A stretch of 64,000 bases of DNA from Verrucomicrobiaceae bacterium (GTDB lineage: Bacteria; Verrucomicrobiota; Verrucomicrobiia; Verrucomicrobiales; Verrucomicrobiaceae): the NCBI GenBank assembly GCA_016795485.1, contig JAEUHM010000020.1, forward strand, positions 1 to 64,000, written 5' to 3'. Every line of letters starts with the position of its first letter. The first letter of the stretch is position 1. The notes under the pieces were generated by a model, which searched no databases, was not told the origin of the DNA, and saw only the letters and a list, made by a program, of their open reading frames with translations. The translations under genes were made by a program, and so were the position numbers. Below are positions 35,797-42,667 of this stretch, piece by piece.

Positions 35797-35846
35797 CGCC
35801 TCACACTAATTAGACTGTTCGTCCAAGTAACAGAGTCCTCCATCCC

Positions 35847-36230
35847 ATGACACGAGAGCGCATTGAGTATATCGTAGCAGAGTTCCAGAAGTCCTATCGC
35901 ACTGGCGAGTGGCACGCTCGGCTGGGCATTCAGCAAGACTTCAAGTGCATTTACTGTGGTCAAGACTACTTGGCCCACTACAATGCATATAGGTCGGCAG
36001 AGTTGGACCACATTATTCCTATTTCTCAGGGCGGCTCCGAGGGGCTTGAGAATGTGGCCGTGTGTTGCAGAACGTGCAATCAGTTGAAGCTTACTTACTA
36101 TCCACAGGGGTCAACTCGGGAAGAACAGATTGCAGACGCGAGAAGGTATGTCACTGAATCACGTCTCAGCTACGAGAACGAACTCGCAGAGATTAGAGAG
36201 ATGGTTCGTGGACCATCGCCCGAACTGTAA
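35847..36230 (+). CDS. HNH endonuclease-family protein
   Basis: The 127-residue protein is an HNH/McrA-type nuclease: FKCIYCGQDYL (first CxxC), AELDHIIPISQGGSEGLENV (the DH of the catalytic His with the bba-metal loop) and VCCRTCNQLK (second CxxC plus Asn). It is small, has no extra domain, and carries no signal peptide. Free-standing HNH proteins occur in restriction systems, phages, mobile introns and integron cassettes; here no methylase or phage gene is adjacent. It is followed after 42 bases by the first 83-bp repeat. Its lower G+C than the flanking operons and the repeat context suggest recent acquisition. Confidence 0.88.
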   Translation: MTRERIEYIVAEFQKSYRTGEWHARLGIQQDFKCIYCGQDYLAHYNAYRSAELDHIIPISQGGSEGLENVAVCCRTCNQLKLTYYPQGSTREEQIADARRYVTESRLSYENELAEIREMVRGPSPEL

Positions 36231-36272
36231 TACATCATTTTACGTTGATCCAGCCACTTCACTAACCAAGCG

Positions 36273-36355
36273 GGGCGAATAATAAAGGCCGTATTGCTGT
36301 GAGGTGTTGAGTTTGTTGCTTTTGGATTTCATCGAGCCAGCAACTACGGTCGCGG
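36273..36355 (+). repeat. 83-bp direct repeat, copy 1 (cassette-boundary candidate)
   Basis: Ungapped hand alignment to 37351-37433 gives 72 of 83 identical bases. Inside are imperfect dyad arms CCGTATTGCTG (36289-36299) and CAGCAACTACGG (36338-36349), differing by one unpaired C, with a central spacer of about 38 bases. Copy 1 is followed by GTTGAAC (36355-36361), which fits the integron core consensus GTTRRRY; copy 2 lacks it. It begins 42 bases after the HNH stop codon. Confidence 0.85.
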
Positions 36356-36657
36356 TTGAACACTGCCATGCCGCGATAGCGGCTCCACTGCTGAACTAGG
36401 GTTTAGAATGGACATCGAGGCCCATATACAATACTTCTTTGTTCATCTTCATATGTGGTGTGTTGATTGCACTTTACTTCGCTCGCCGGATCGGGACTCC
36501 ACGTCCTTCCCCAAACATGCGGATAGGCCTCGCCAGAAGCAGCCCGCGATTGATGAACGCTGCCGCGTTCACCCTGGCGGGAAAGCCGTTGGCTTTTCTG
36601 TCTCACTCCGTTCGGCTCATAAGCGGCCAGCACACCACGCCTTCTTCAACAAGCCGT

Positions 36658-36696
36658 GCTGCACGTCCAACCAGCTTGCGCTGGCTGGATCGCAGC
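36658..36696 (+). repeat. Long imperfect hairpin before the zinc-ribbon gene
   Basis: GCTGC(36658-36662)/GCAGC(36692-36696), TCCA(36666-36669)/TGGA(36686-36689) and CCAGC(36671-36675)/GCTGG(36680-36684) nest around a TTGC loop, with small asymmetric bulges between the arms. The bulged-stem form recalls attC-type sites. It ends 33 bases before the proposed GTG start. Confidence 0.6.
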
Positions 36697-36729
36697 CATA
36701 AAGTCTCGCCCCAAAAACGAAGTCAGCCA

Positions 36730-37326
36730 GTGTTACACTACTGCTACAACTGTCTCACGAAGAAGGTCGGCCAGACGTCCTCCTGCCCGAAGTGTGGCAG
36801 AGTGCCAAAGACGCCTAGACAGCTTCAGCTTTCGACGGAGCTTTCCAAACAGAATTGGTCACCTGAGCAGACTGGGGCATTTGCACAGGCCATCGGTGAT
36901 AGGCGCTACGAAGGCCTTCCAAAGCGCATAGCGGTTTTTGCTGCTGCTGTTGCAGAGGAGGACGACATGAGAGTGAAGCGAGTTCACGCAGCCAATGAAG
37001 CTCTGGCCGAGGATCGTGAGTGGGCGGCCAATTACCACACTCGCCGTCGGACGCCGTCCATGATGTATGGATGCTTTTTTGGTCCATTGGTCATATTCTT
37101 CGGTGCTAGCTTCCTTTACATTGGCTCCCAGAAAGACGGTGGAGGGGCGTCGATCATCCTTGGTTTGGGCATGCTTCTCATAGGGCTTACGTTCGCACAT
37201 CACAGCTACACCAAGTTTGTTCAACTATGGAGCAGAACCACGCCAGATAAGAGCACTTCGTCAGACTGGTTTGTGAGTTCAATTGTGATCGCGATCAAGA
37301 AGCGACTGAACAAATCAGACACATGA
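36730..37326 (+). CDS. Zinc-ribbon protein with two C-terminal membrane segments
   Basis: The start is uncertain; GTG at 36730 places the zinc ribbon at the N-terminus (VLHYCYNCLTKKVG, then SSCPKCGRVP, a CxxC...CxxC pair) and yields 198 residues. The longer upstream frame crosses hairpin-rich DNA. A helical, charged middle (ELSKQNWSPEQTGAFAQAI, VAEEDDMRVKRVHAANEAL) is followed by two membrane segments (MMYGCFFGPLVIFFGASF; ASIILGLGMLLIGLTFAHH) and a basic tail. I do not recognise the family; the zinc ribbon suggests nucleic-acid or protein binding at the inner membrane. It lies between the two 83-bp repeats, with copy 2 beginning 24 bases after its stop. Confidence 0.65.
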   Translation: MLHYCYNCLTKKVGQTSSCPKCGRVPKTPRQLQLSTELSKQNWSPEQTGAFAQAIGDRRYEGLPKRIAVFAAAVAEEDDMRVKRVHAANEALAEDREWAANYHTRRRTPSMMYGCFFGPLVIFFGASFLYIGSQKDGGGASIILGLGMLLIGLTFAHHSYTKFVQLWSRTTPDKSTSSDWFVSSIVIAIKKRLNKSDT

Positions 37327-37350
37327 GACGACCTATCGCGATGAACAACC

Positions 37351-37433
37351 GGGCGAACAACCAAGGTCGTATTGCTGCGAGGGGTTGAGGTTGTTGCTCT
37401 TGGGTTTCATCGGGCCAGCAACTACGGTCCCGG
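37351..37433 (+). repeat. 83-bp direct repeat, copy 2 (cassette-boundary candidate)
   Basis: This second copy is 72/83 identical to 36273-36355. It carries the same dyad arms (GTCGTATTGCTG and CAGCAACTACGGTCCCGG), and here CCGGG at the left and CCCGG at the right extend the stem. It begins 24 bases after the zinc-ribbon stop codon, the same relative position as copy 1 after the HNH gene. Confidence 0.85.
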
Positions 37434-37562
37434 AGAACGGGATTGAATGGGCTCGGTGTGATTTGTTCTGTTCGGGGAGTTGGCTATCCGCAGTGTCGTT
37501 GATGATGGTGATCTCCAGCAGATGGGTTTCTGAATGACTCGGTTGGAGATGTTGAGGAAGGT

Positions 37563-37590
37563 GGTTTGGTTCTTTGTTCTTGGTGCTTGG
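37563..37590 (-). repeat. Inverted repeat, right copy (28 bp)
   Basis: The minus strand reads CCAAGCACCAAGAAC... and matches 35575-35601 with one substitution and one indel. It lies about 130 bases before the LysE-type gene and closes the putative cassette region. Confidence 0.7.
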
Positions 37591-37723
37591 GTTTGTTTTG
37601 ATGGGGCGACACGCTTCTCCGCTGTATGGCGGGAGGATGGCAGGTGTGGTGTCGTCTTTATTTGGTTCTGGCCTTGGTCTGCGGGGTGGCTTTCTGTGAG
37701 AGTGGTGGCAATCTTTGGCTGCT

Positions 37724-38350
37724 ATGTTTGGCATTCATGATTTTGGCGTCTTTGTGATCACGGGTCTCGTGGTGAACCTGACCCCTGGTCCGGACACGTT
37801 CTATATTCTCGGGCGGAGCATGGCTCAGGGCCGCAGGGCGGGTATCGCATCGGTGCTTGGTATTTCTACCGGGTGCCTGGTGCACACTTTGGCGGCGGCG
37901 TTTGGCTTGTCTGCGCTGCTTGCGGCGTCTGCTGCTGCTTTTCTTGCGATCAAGCTGATTGGTGCGGCTTATCTGGTCTATCTGGGTGCGCGGATGTGGT
38001 TTACGGAGGCGTCAGCCGCTACGATTCCATCGGCTTTCTCGTCGTCGAGCTTTTGGGCGGTGTATCGGCAAGGGCTGATAACGAATGTGCTGAACCCTAA
38101 GGTGGCGTTGTTCTTTCTGGCGTTTATGCCTCAGTTCATTGCGGCGGACAGCCAGGCAAAGTTTGCGGCGTTCATGACGCTTGGAGCGGCATTTGTCATC
38201 ACGGGGACGATGTGGTGTCTCTGCCTGGCTTGGTTCTCGTCTCGGCTTGGGGAGCGGATTCGCGAAAACGCGGGGTTTGCTGTGTTTCTGAATCGAACTG
38301 CGGGAGCGCTCTTGGTGTTTCTGGGAGTTCGGCTGGCGATCTCGAAGTGA
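37724..38350 (+). CDS. LysE/RhtB-family amino-acid exporter
   Basis: ATG at 37724 (MFGIHDFGVFVITGL) is preferred to a TTG three codons earlier; 208 residues. The LysE signature is clear: VVNLTPGPDTFYILGRSMAQGRRAG and onward, with GISTGCLVHTLAAAFGLSALL, and six hydrophobic segments. NVLNPKVALFFLAFMPQF is the second family hallmark. It exports small amino acids or homoserine lactone-like compounds by proton antiport at the inner membrane. It starts just past the repeat region. About 100 bases separate it from signal peptidase, so co-transcription is possible but unproven. Confidence 0.93.
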   Translation: MFGIHDFGVFVITGLVVNLTPGPDTFYILGRSMAQGRRAGIASVLGISTGCLVHTLAAAFGLSALLAASAAAFLAIKLIGAAYLVYLGARMWFTEASAATIPSAFSSSSFWAVYRQGLITNVLNPKVALFFLAFMPQFIAADSQAKFAAFMTLGAAFVITGTMWCLCLAWFSSRLGERIRENAGFAVFLNRTAGALLVFLGVRLAISK

Positions 38351-38452
38351 GGGCTGGAGGAATGGAGTGGTGGACGGACGGGTGGGCAAAGTGGGGTTTG
38401 GGTAATTTCATGTTTGCCAGATGGCTACTGGCATCCATGATGCGCGCTCCCC

Positions 38453-39694
38453 ATGTGGATTTTCACCCCCAAGTATCTTAAACACGGCAAGCTGCTGCTG
38501 AAGGGCGCTACGCGTTTCGTCAATTATAAGCGCGATGTGCTGCCTGCTGAAAAGCTGAGCGAGATCGAGGGTCTCGTTGGCCAGTTGAAGGTGGCGCTGA
38601 AGTCGAAAGACCGGAAGCGGCTGGATGAACTGAATGAGGAGATCAATGACGCGTGCCAGCGGTCGTTGCCGAACCTGAAGAGCTCTGACATTGCGGACAA
38701 TGTGGAGGTGTTCTTTGTGGCGATCGTGGTAGCGCTGGGGATCCGGGCTTACATCGCTCAGCCGTTCCAGATTCCTACGGCGTCGATGCAGCCAACGCTG
38801 AATGGGTACAGGGCGGTGCCGACAGAGGACGATACTTCTCCTAACTTCGTGATGCGCCTGTTCCGGAAGGTGATGGGAGAGACTTACATCAATGTGATCT
38901 CGAATCACACGGGGCTGCTGAACCCGCGGGAGCCGTTGACGGAGCACCGCTTGCTGATTTTTACTTACACGACGATTAACTTTGCCGATGGGCATTCCAT
39001 CCGTGTGTGGTGCCCAAAGACGCAGCTTGAGCGACCAAGGAATGCGGACAATGACGCAGCTAGGGGGCTGGGCTTCTATGATTTTGTGCGTGTGCCTGTA
39101 GTTCCCGCGACTGGTGAGGATGGCAAGGAGGTGCTGACGCCGGACTCGAACAAAGAGCTGCGGGCGAATGCGTCTGGGGTGCTGGTGACGAAGGGTCAAC
39201 TGCTGGCCCGTGGGGTGCTGCATGCGGGGGACCATGTGTTGGTGAACAAGTTCGCTTATCATTTCAGAGCGCCGCAGCGTGGGGAGGTGTTTGTCTTTAC
39301 CACGAAGAATATCTCGGGCATCCAGGTGCCCTTTGAACAAGGCTCGCAGCACTACATCAAGCGCTTGGCGGGGCTGCCAGGGGATCACCTTGAGGTGAAG
39401 AGCCCTGAACTGCACATCAATGGGAAACGGGCTGAAGAGCCAGGGTTTAATGCCGTGATGTCTGGCACCTTTGACAAGCCCAACGAGGGCTACCGGGGCT
39501 ATGGCGATGCGAGGGCGGTCTACGGTACGCTCAACGATGTGACGCTGGGTCCCAAAGAGTACATGGCCATGGGTGACAATAGCTACAACAGCTCTGACTC
39601 CCGCGTCTGGGGGCCTGTACCGCAGCGGAATCTGGTAGGGCCTGGGATGTTCTGCTACCTGCCGTTCACCAGCCATTGGGGCGTCATTCGTTGA
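38453..39694 (+). CDS. lepB: Signal peptidase I
   Basis: The 413-residue enzyme is longer than usual because of an N-terminal helical region (about 1-80) and a large insert between the catalytic boxes. One membrane segment (about 83-100) precedes box B, FQIPTASMQPTLNG with nucleophile Ser111. Later boxes are GDHVLVNKFAYHFRAPQRGE, the general-base Lys in HYIKRLAGLPGDHLEV, and MGDNSYNSSDSRVWGPV. It removes signal peptides from the many exported proteins encoded nearby. PVC and Chlamydiae lepB products share the long insert. It ends 3 bases before the squalene/phytoene synthase gene, suggesting one transcript. Confidence 0.93.
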   Translation: MWIFTPKYLKHGKLLLKGATRFVNYKRDVLPAEKLSEIEGLVGQLKVALKSKDRKRLDELNEEINDACQRSLPNLKSSDIADNVEVFFVAIVVALGIRAYIAQPFQIPTASMQPTLNGYRAVPTEDDTSPNFVMRLFRKVMGETYINVISNHTGLLNPREPLTEHRLLIFTYTTINFADGHSIRVWCPKTQLERPRNADNDAARGLGFYDFVRVPVVPATGEDGKEVLTPDSNKELRANASGVLVTKGQLLARGVLHAGDHVLVNKFAYHFRAPQRGEVFVFTTKNISGIQVPFEQGSQHYIKRLAGLPGDHLEVKSPELHINGKRAEEPGFNAVMSGTFDKPNEGYRGYGDARAVYGTLNDVTLGPKEYMAMGDNSYNSSDSRVWGPVPQRNLVGPGMFCYLPFTSHWGVIR

Positions 39695-39697
39695 TCC

Positions 39698-40555
39698 ATG
39701 TCGGCAGCGGCTGAAGACATCGCCAAGAAAAGCCGGTCCAATCTCGCCTTTGCTCTGGCTTGTCTGCCGCCGGAGCGCCGAGAGGATATGATCACGTTCT
39801 ACGCCTTCTGCCGGGTGGTGGACGACCTTGCAGACAATGACTCGGTGCCGAAGGATGCCCGCCGGGAGACTCTTGCTCAATGGCGAATGGCCGTCACGGA
39901 AGGGGCAGGGACTGGACTGCAAAAGGAAGTCTACGACCTAGCGGCCAAGCATGGTTTTCCGACGGTGTGGCTGGCGGAGATCATCGACGGTGTGGCGTCT
40001 GACTTGGATCAAGATCGATACGCGGACATGGAAGCGCTCTTGGGATACTGTTACAAAGTAGCGTCCGTGGTGGGACTGGTCAGCGCGCGCATCTTCGGTG
40101 CCGCGGGGCATAGTTGTGACGAGTATGCGGTGAAGCTGGGCTATGCGTTCCAATTGACCAACATCATGAGAGATGTGGGTCAGGATGCAGCGGAGACGGG
40201 CCGTATCTACGTGCCGCTGGATGTGATGCGGAAACACGGCGTAACCGAGCAAGCCATCCTGAACTGCAAGCGCGAGGAGGGATACACCACGCTCATGAAC
40301 GAGCTCTATGCGCGTGCAGATCAGTATTACACAGAGGCGAGAAGAGCACTCCCGCGCACGGAGAGAGGGGCAATGATCGCCGCACGAATGATGGATGCGA
40401 TTTATAGCCAAATCCTTGTTAAGCTCCGTGAGGGCGGCTACCCGAGCCTGGAACGCCGCGAGCGACTGAGCAATGGGCACAAGGCGCTCATCTTGGTGCG
40501 CTTCCTGGCGGAAGGCTGGGCTAGACGGGCGCTGGACTGGCTGGCGAGGGACTAG
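39698..40555 (+). CDS. Squalene/phytoene synthase family enzyme (HpnD/CrtB-like)
   Basis: The 285 residues show both prenyl-diphosphate-binding motifs: AFCRVVDDLADND (first DxxxD) and IMRDVGQDAAETGRIYVP (second), plus FQLTNIMRD typical of the class. The enzyme condenses two farnesyl or geranylgeranyl diphosphates head-to-head. Verrucomicrobia commonly make hopanoids through HpnC/D/E; with no carotenoid or hopanoid partner genes here the product, presqualene diphosphate or phytoene, stays open. The start codon follows the lepB stop by three bases and the 3' end overlaps the convergent DUF3520 gene by four bases. Confidence 0.88.
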   Translation: MSAAAEDIAKKSRSNLAFALACLPPERREDMITFYAFCRVVDDLADNDSVPKDARRETLAQWRMAVTEGAGTGLQKEVYDLAAKHGFPTVWLAEIIDGVASDLDQDRYADMEALLGYCYKVASVVGLVSARIFGAAGHSCDEYAVKLGYAFQLTNIMRDVGQDAAETGRIYVPLDVMRKHGVTEQAILNCKREEGYTTLMNELYARADQYYTEARRALPRTERGAMIAARMMDAIYSQILVKLREGGYPSLERRERLSNGHKALILVRFLAEGWARRALDWLARD

Positions 40556-41985
40556 ACGCCTGCGGCTTTGCGCAACTCTTTGACGAGCTTGAGGAACTTA
40601 GCGCGCTCGCCAGTGCGGTCACCGGATTGAGTGGCGCGCTGGGCAAGGGTTTCGATCTGGGACAAGGAGAGGCCTGCGGGTTTGACTTGGCTTTCCAAGA
40701 TGATGCCAAGACCTACGACGGCGCTTTCAAAGAGATAGTCGTCAGGCGCGGACTGCCAGGCAGTGCCACGGTCAATGATCTGTAGGCGGTTGTTATCGAA
40801 GAGGGCGAGGGCAGGGTGGGTAAAGCTGCTGTTGGCGGGAAGCTGCACACTGCCGATGGACTTGCCGTTGGGGTTGCCCGTTCCGTTGAGAGTGACTTCA
40901 TACCAGACAGTATGAACAGCTGCTCCGTCTTGGGTTTGAGCAACTACAGCCCGCTGAGCGACCGGGCGGAAGTTGCGCACTTGGGTGGCAGGGAAGTTGA
41001 CCTTGAAGTCATAACCAAAGTCACCCACAGAGGCTTCCTGGTAGCCAGGAATCTGGAATGAAACGCGAACGAGACGCTTAGATGCGTCCCAAGGGCAAGA
41101 AGTGACTTCTGTGCGGCAAGAATGAATCTTTAGATCGGGTGCCCGGCGGTTTTTGTTGGCTTCCATCCCGCTGTTAGCGTTCTGGGTGATAGGTGCAGCT
41201 GCCAGAGTAGAGTCTTTAGCAATCTGCGGCCGTGTGACCGATGGTTTGAAGCTGAATGTAGCGTCAGGAGTCTGAGCGGTGTTGAGCAGTGAGCTTCCAC
41301 TCACCGCCAGCAAGCTGGTAGGCATTGATGGTGCAGGCTCAGCAGCTTTGGCACTGGAGACCACGGCAACCTCAAGCTTCTTTGGCTGCTCGATGACAGG
41401 GGCGGCTGGCATTGGCAGAGCAGGGGAGGGCTTTGGCGTCTCGGTCTGAACGGCGACCACTGGTGCCTTAGGCGCTGGCGGTATTGGCGGAGCGACTTTC
41501 AGCGTTCCGAGCGCTGTTGATGGGCTTTGTGCGCTAACGATTTCGGTGGCAGGTGCCTGAGTTGGCTTTTCCGGAGCTATCACCACCGTCGTCCCAGAGT
41601 CGCCTCCTAGCGGGCCATTCTTCTGGCCGAGCAAGAATGCTCCTACCACAACAGCTGCCGCCGCCGACAGTCTCACCATGCCAGTGATGAAAGGAAGAAT
41701 CACAGGCTTCTTCTGGTCCCGGCTCACCTTTTTGGCGCTCTCCACCATTTCCCGCACGCGCTGAGGTCCGTTGAGGATCGTGCGCTTCTGTTCTGGCCGG
41801 AGTTTGATGTTCAAAACAGGTGCCGAGGCGTGCAGCAAGTGGCCAAGTTCAGCAATGCTGTCCACCTCAGCTCGGAGATCTGGGTGTTCGGTGAGCATGG
41901 CTTGCACAGCCTGATCGTTGGCATGGTCCAACTCGCCCAAGGCATAAGCGGTCAAGTCAGGCTGATTCTCATCGTTCGTATTCAT
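40552..41985 (-). CDS. Anti-sigma-like N-terminus fused to YfbK-type DUF3520 domain, no vWA
   Basis: The 477-residue protein begins with a cytosolic anti-sigma-like region (DLTAYALGELDHANDQAVQA), then one membrane segment (about 106-124, MVRLSAAAAVVVGAFLLG), a long Pro/Ala-rich linker (about 140-290) and a C-terminal domain resembling the DUF3520 tail of YfbK vWA proteins (FESAVVGLGIILESQVKPAG, followed by a helical AERAKFLKLVKELRKA-like end). The von Willebrand A domain that normally precedes DUF3520 is absent. It overlaps the sigma-factor gene (ATGA at 41982-41985), giving a sigma/anti-sigma pair in which the DUF3520 part would sense an extracytoplasmic signal; inferred. Confidence 0.7.
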   Translation of the reverse strand: MNTNDENQPDLTAYALGELDHANDQAVQAMLTEHPDLRAEVDSIAELGHLLHASAPVLNIKLRPEQKRTILNGPQRVREMVESAKKVSRDQKKPVILPFITGMVRLSAAAAVVVGAFLLGQKNGPLGGDSGTTVVIAPEKPTQAPATEIVSAQSPSTALGTLKVAPPIPPAPKAPVVAVQTETPKPSPALPMPAAPVIEQPKKLEVAVVSSAKAAEPAPSMPTSLLAVSGSSLLNTAQTPDATFSFKPSVTRPQIAKDSTLAAAPITQNANSGMEANKNRRAPDLKIHSCRTEVTSCPWDASKRLVRVSFQIPGYQEASVGDFGYDFKVNFPATQVRNFRPVAQRAVVAQTQDGAAVHTVWYEVTLNGTGNPNGKSIGSVQLPANSSFTHPALALFDNNRLQIIDRGTAWQSAPDDYLFESAVVGLGIILESQVKPAGLSLSQIETLAQRATQSGDRTGERAKFLKLVKELRKAAGV

Positions 41986-42524
41986 GGAGAGGATGCAGGT
42001 TCGAGTTCGAGAGTGAGGAGTTCGCGCAACTTTTTGAGCCCCACATGCATGAGGAAGCCCACGTTGCCGATGGTGAGCCCGGTGATACGGGCGATATCTT
42101 TGTAGGAGCAGTCGTGAAGAAACTTGAGGCGGATGACCTCTTGCTGGTTGGCAGAGAGTTTGGGCAGCAACTTCCAGGCAAGGGAACCGAGCTCGTTATT
42201 GTCAGCCGCTCGGGAAGGGTCGGCACTTTCGTCTCGGAAGGACAGAATGACTTCTTCTTGCCCAAGGTCCAACCGTTGATCCTTCCGGAGCACGTCGAAG
42301 GCACGATTCCGACACACCGTGAAGAGCCAAGCCTTAAGCGCCTGCCGCACCTTGTCTGGCTCAGCCAAATAAAGACGAACAAACGTATCCTGGACCACGT
42401 CCCGGGCACGCTCATAGTCTCCATGAAGGATGTTGGCAGCATACGCAATTAACTGACTCTCGTACGATTCCAACGCCTCCTTCACGAGCAATGAAGCTGG
42501 AGTTTGTTCACTGGCGTGAGGCAT
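41982..42524 (-). CDS. ECF-type RNA polymerase sigma factor
   Basis: Start at 42524 (MPHASEQTPASLLVKEALES) gives 180 residues; the longer frame above it overlaps the divergent purH promoter. Region 2 is LIAYAANILHGDYERARDVVQDTFVRLYL and the following RAFDVLRKDQRLD; region 4 is LPKLSANQQEVIRLKFLHDC with the helix-turn-helix SYKDIARITGLTIGNVGFLMHVGLKKLR. The gene overlaps by four bases the membrane-anchored anti-sigma-like gene downstream, so the pair is probably autoregulated and responds to an envelope signal. It is divergent from purH with about 143 bases between starts. Confidence 0.9.
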   Translation of the reverse strand: MPHASEQTPASLLVKEALESYESQLIAYAANILHGDYERARDVVQDTFVRLYLAEPDKVRQALKAWLFTVCRNRAFDVLRKDQRLDLGQEEVILSFRDESADPSRAADNNELGSLAWKLLPKLSANQQEVIRLKFLHDCSYKDIARITGLTIGNVGFLMHVGLKKLRELLTLELEPASSP

Positions 42525-42667
42525 GAAGTCGGATTCTACACCTTGGAACGGTTTTTGGCAGAGTTTATTAGAGCCTCCCAAATAAATATGGCGGCTGCCG
42601 GGTGTGCCAACCTCGTCCGAAGCCCCTGCTTGCACCTGCTGTATTCCACGGTAAGGGCAGTAGGCCC

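Larger units (their letters stand above)
35092..35846. other. Non-coding repeat-bearing stretch
   Basis: This stretch of about 755 bases has no gene I can support. It contains a heptamer tandem repeat at 35496-35527 (14-bp unit GTCTGGCRTCTGAT, 2.3 copies), one arm of a 27-28 bp inverted repeat at 35575-35601, a possible promoter at 35726-35754 and a perfect 8-bp palindrome at 35777-35796 before the HNH gene. Short frames on both strands lack plausible starts and families. Confidence 0.6.
36231..36729. other. Cassette-like spacer with repeat copy 1 and hairpins
   Basis: This gap between the HNH and zinc-ribbon genes holds repeat copy 1 (36273-36355), a GCCGC/GCGGC hairpin near 36368-36383, the dyad TGAACGC/GCGTTCA at 36554-36571 and a stronger hairpin at 36658-36696. 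A frame open from 36439 into the zinc-ribbon gene and an overlapping 97-codon frame at 36408 both read as arginine/serine-rich junk over these structures, so I regard them as non-coding. Confidence 0.6.
37327..37723. other. Non-coding stretch with repeat copy 2 and inverted-repeat arm
   Basis: This stretch of about 400 bases holds repeat copy 2 (37351-37433) and the right inverted-repeat arm (37563-37590). The leftward 133-codon frame at 37333-37734 spans both repeats, has a Pro/Asn/Ser-rich product and no recognisable motif, and is rejected as a gene. Confidence 0.6.

Noticed and set aside
36439-36729. N-terminal extension of the zinc-ribbon gene (frame open from 36439)
   Set aside because: The translated segment is Arg/Ser-rich, lies over several hairpins and precedes a more credible start near the zinc ribbon; the overlapping 97-codon frame at 36408 is equally implausible.
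35092-37723. CRISPR array or phage element
   Set aside because: Only two copies of the 83-bp repeat occur, spaced 1078 bases apart with genes between; no cas, integrase, transposase or structural phage genes were seen.
37333-37734. 133-codon leftward frame downstream of the zinc-ribbon gene
   Set aside because: It is made of the antisense of repeat copy 2 and the inverted-repeat arm; no leader or motif.
38408-39922. 504-codon leftward open frame opposite lepB and the start of the synthase gene
   Set aside because: Arg/His/Gln/Val-rich product without any family motif; it mirrors two well-supported genes on the other strand and is explained by their codon bias.
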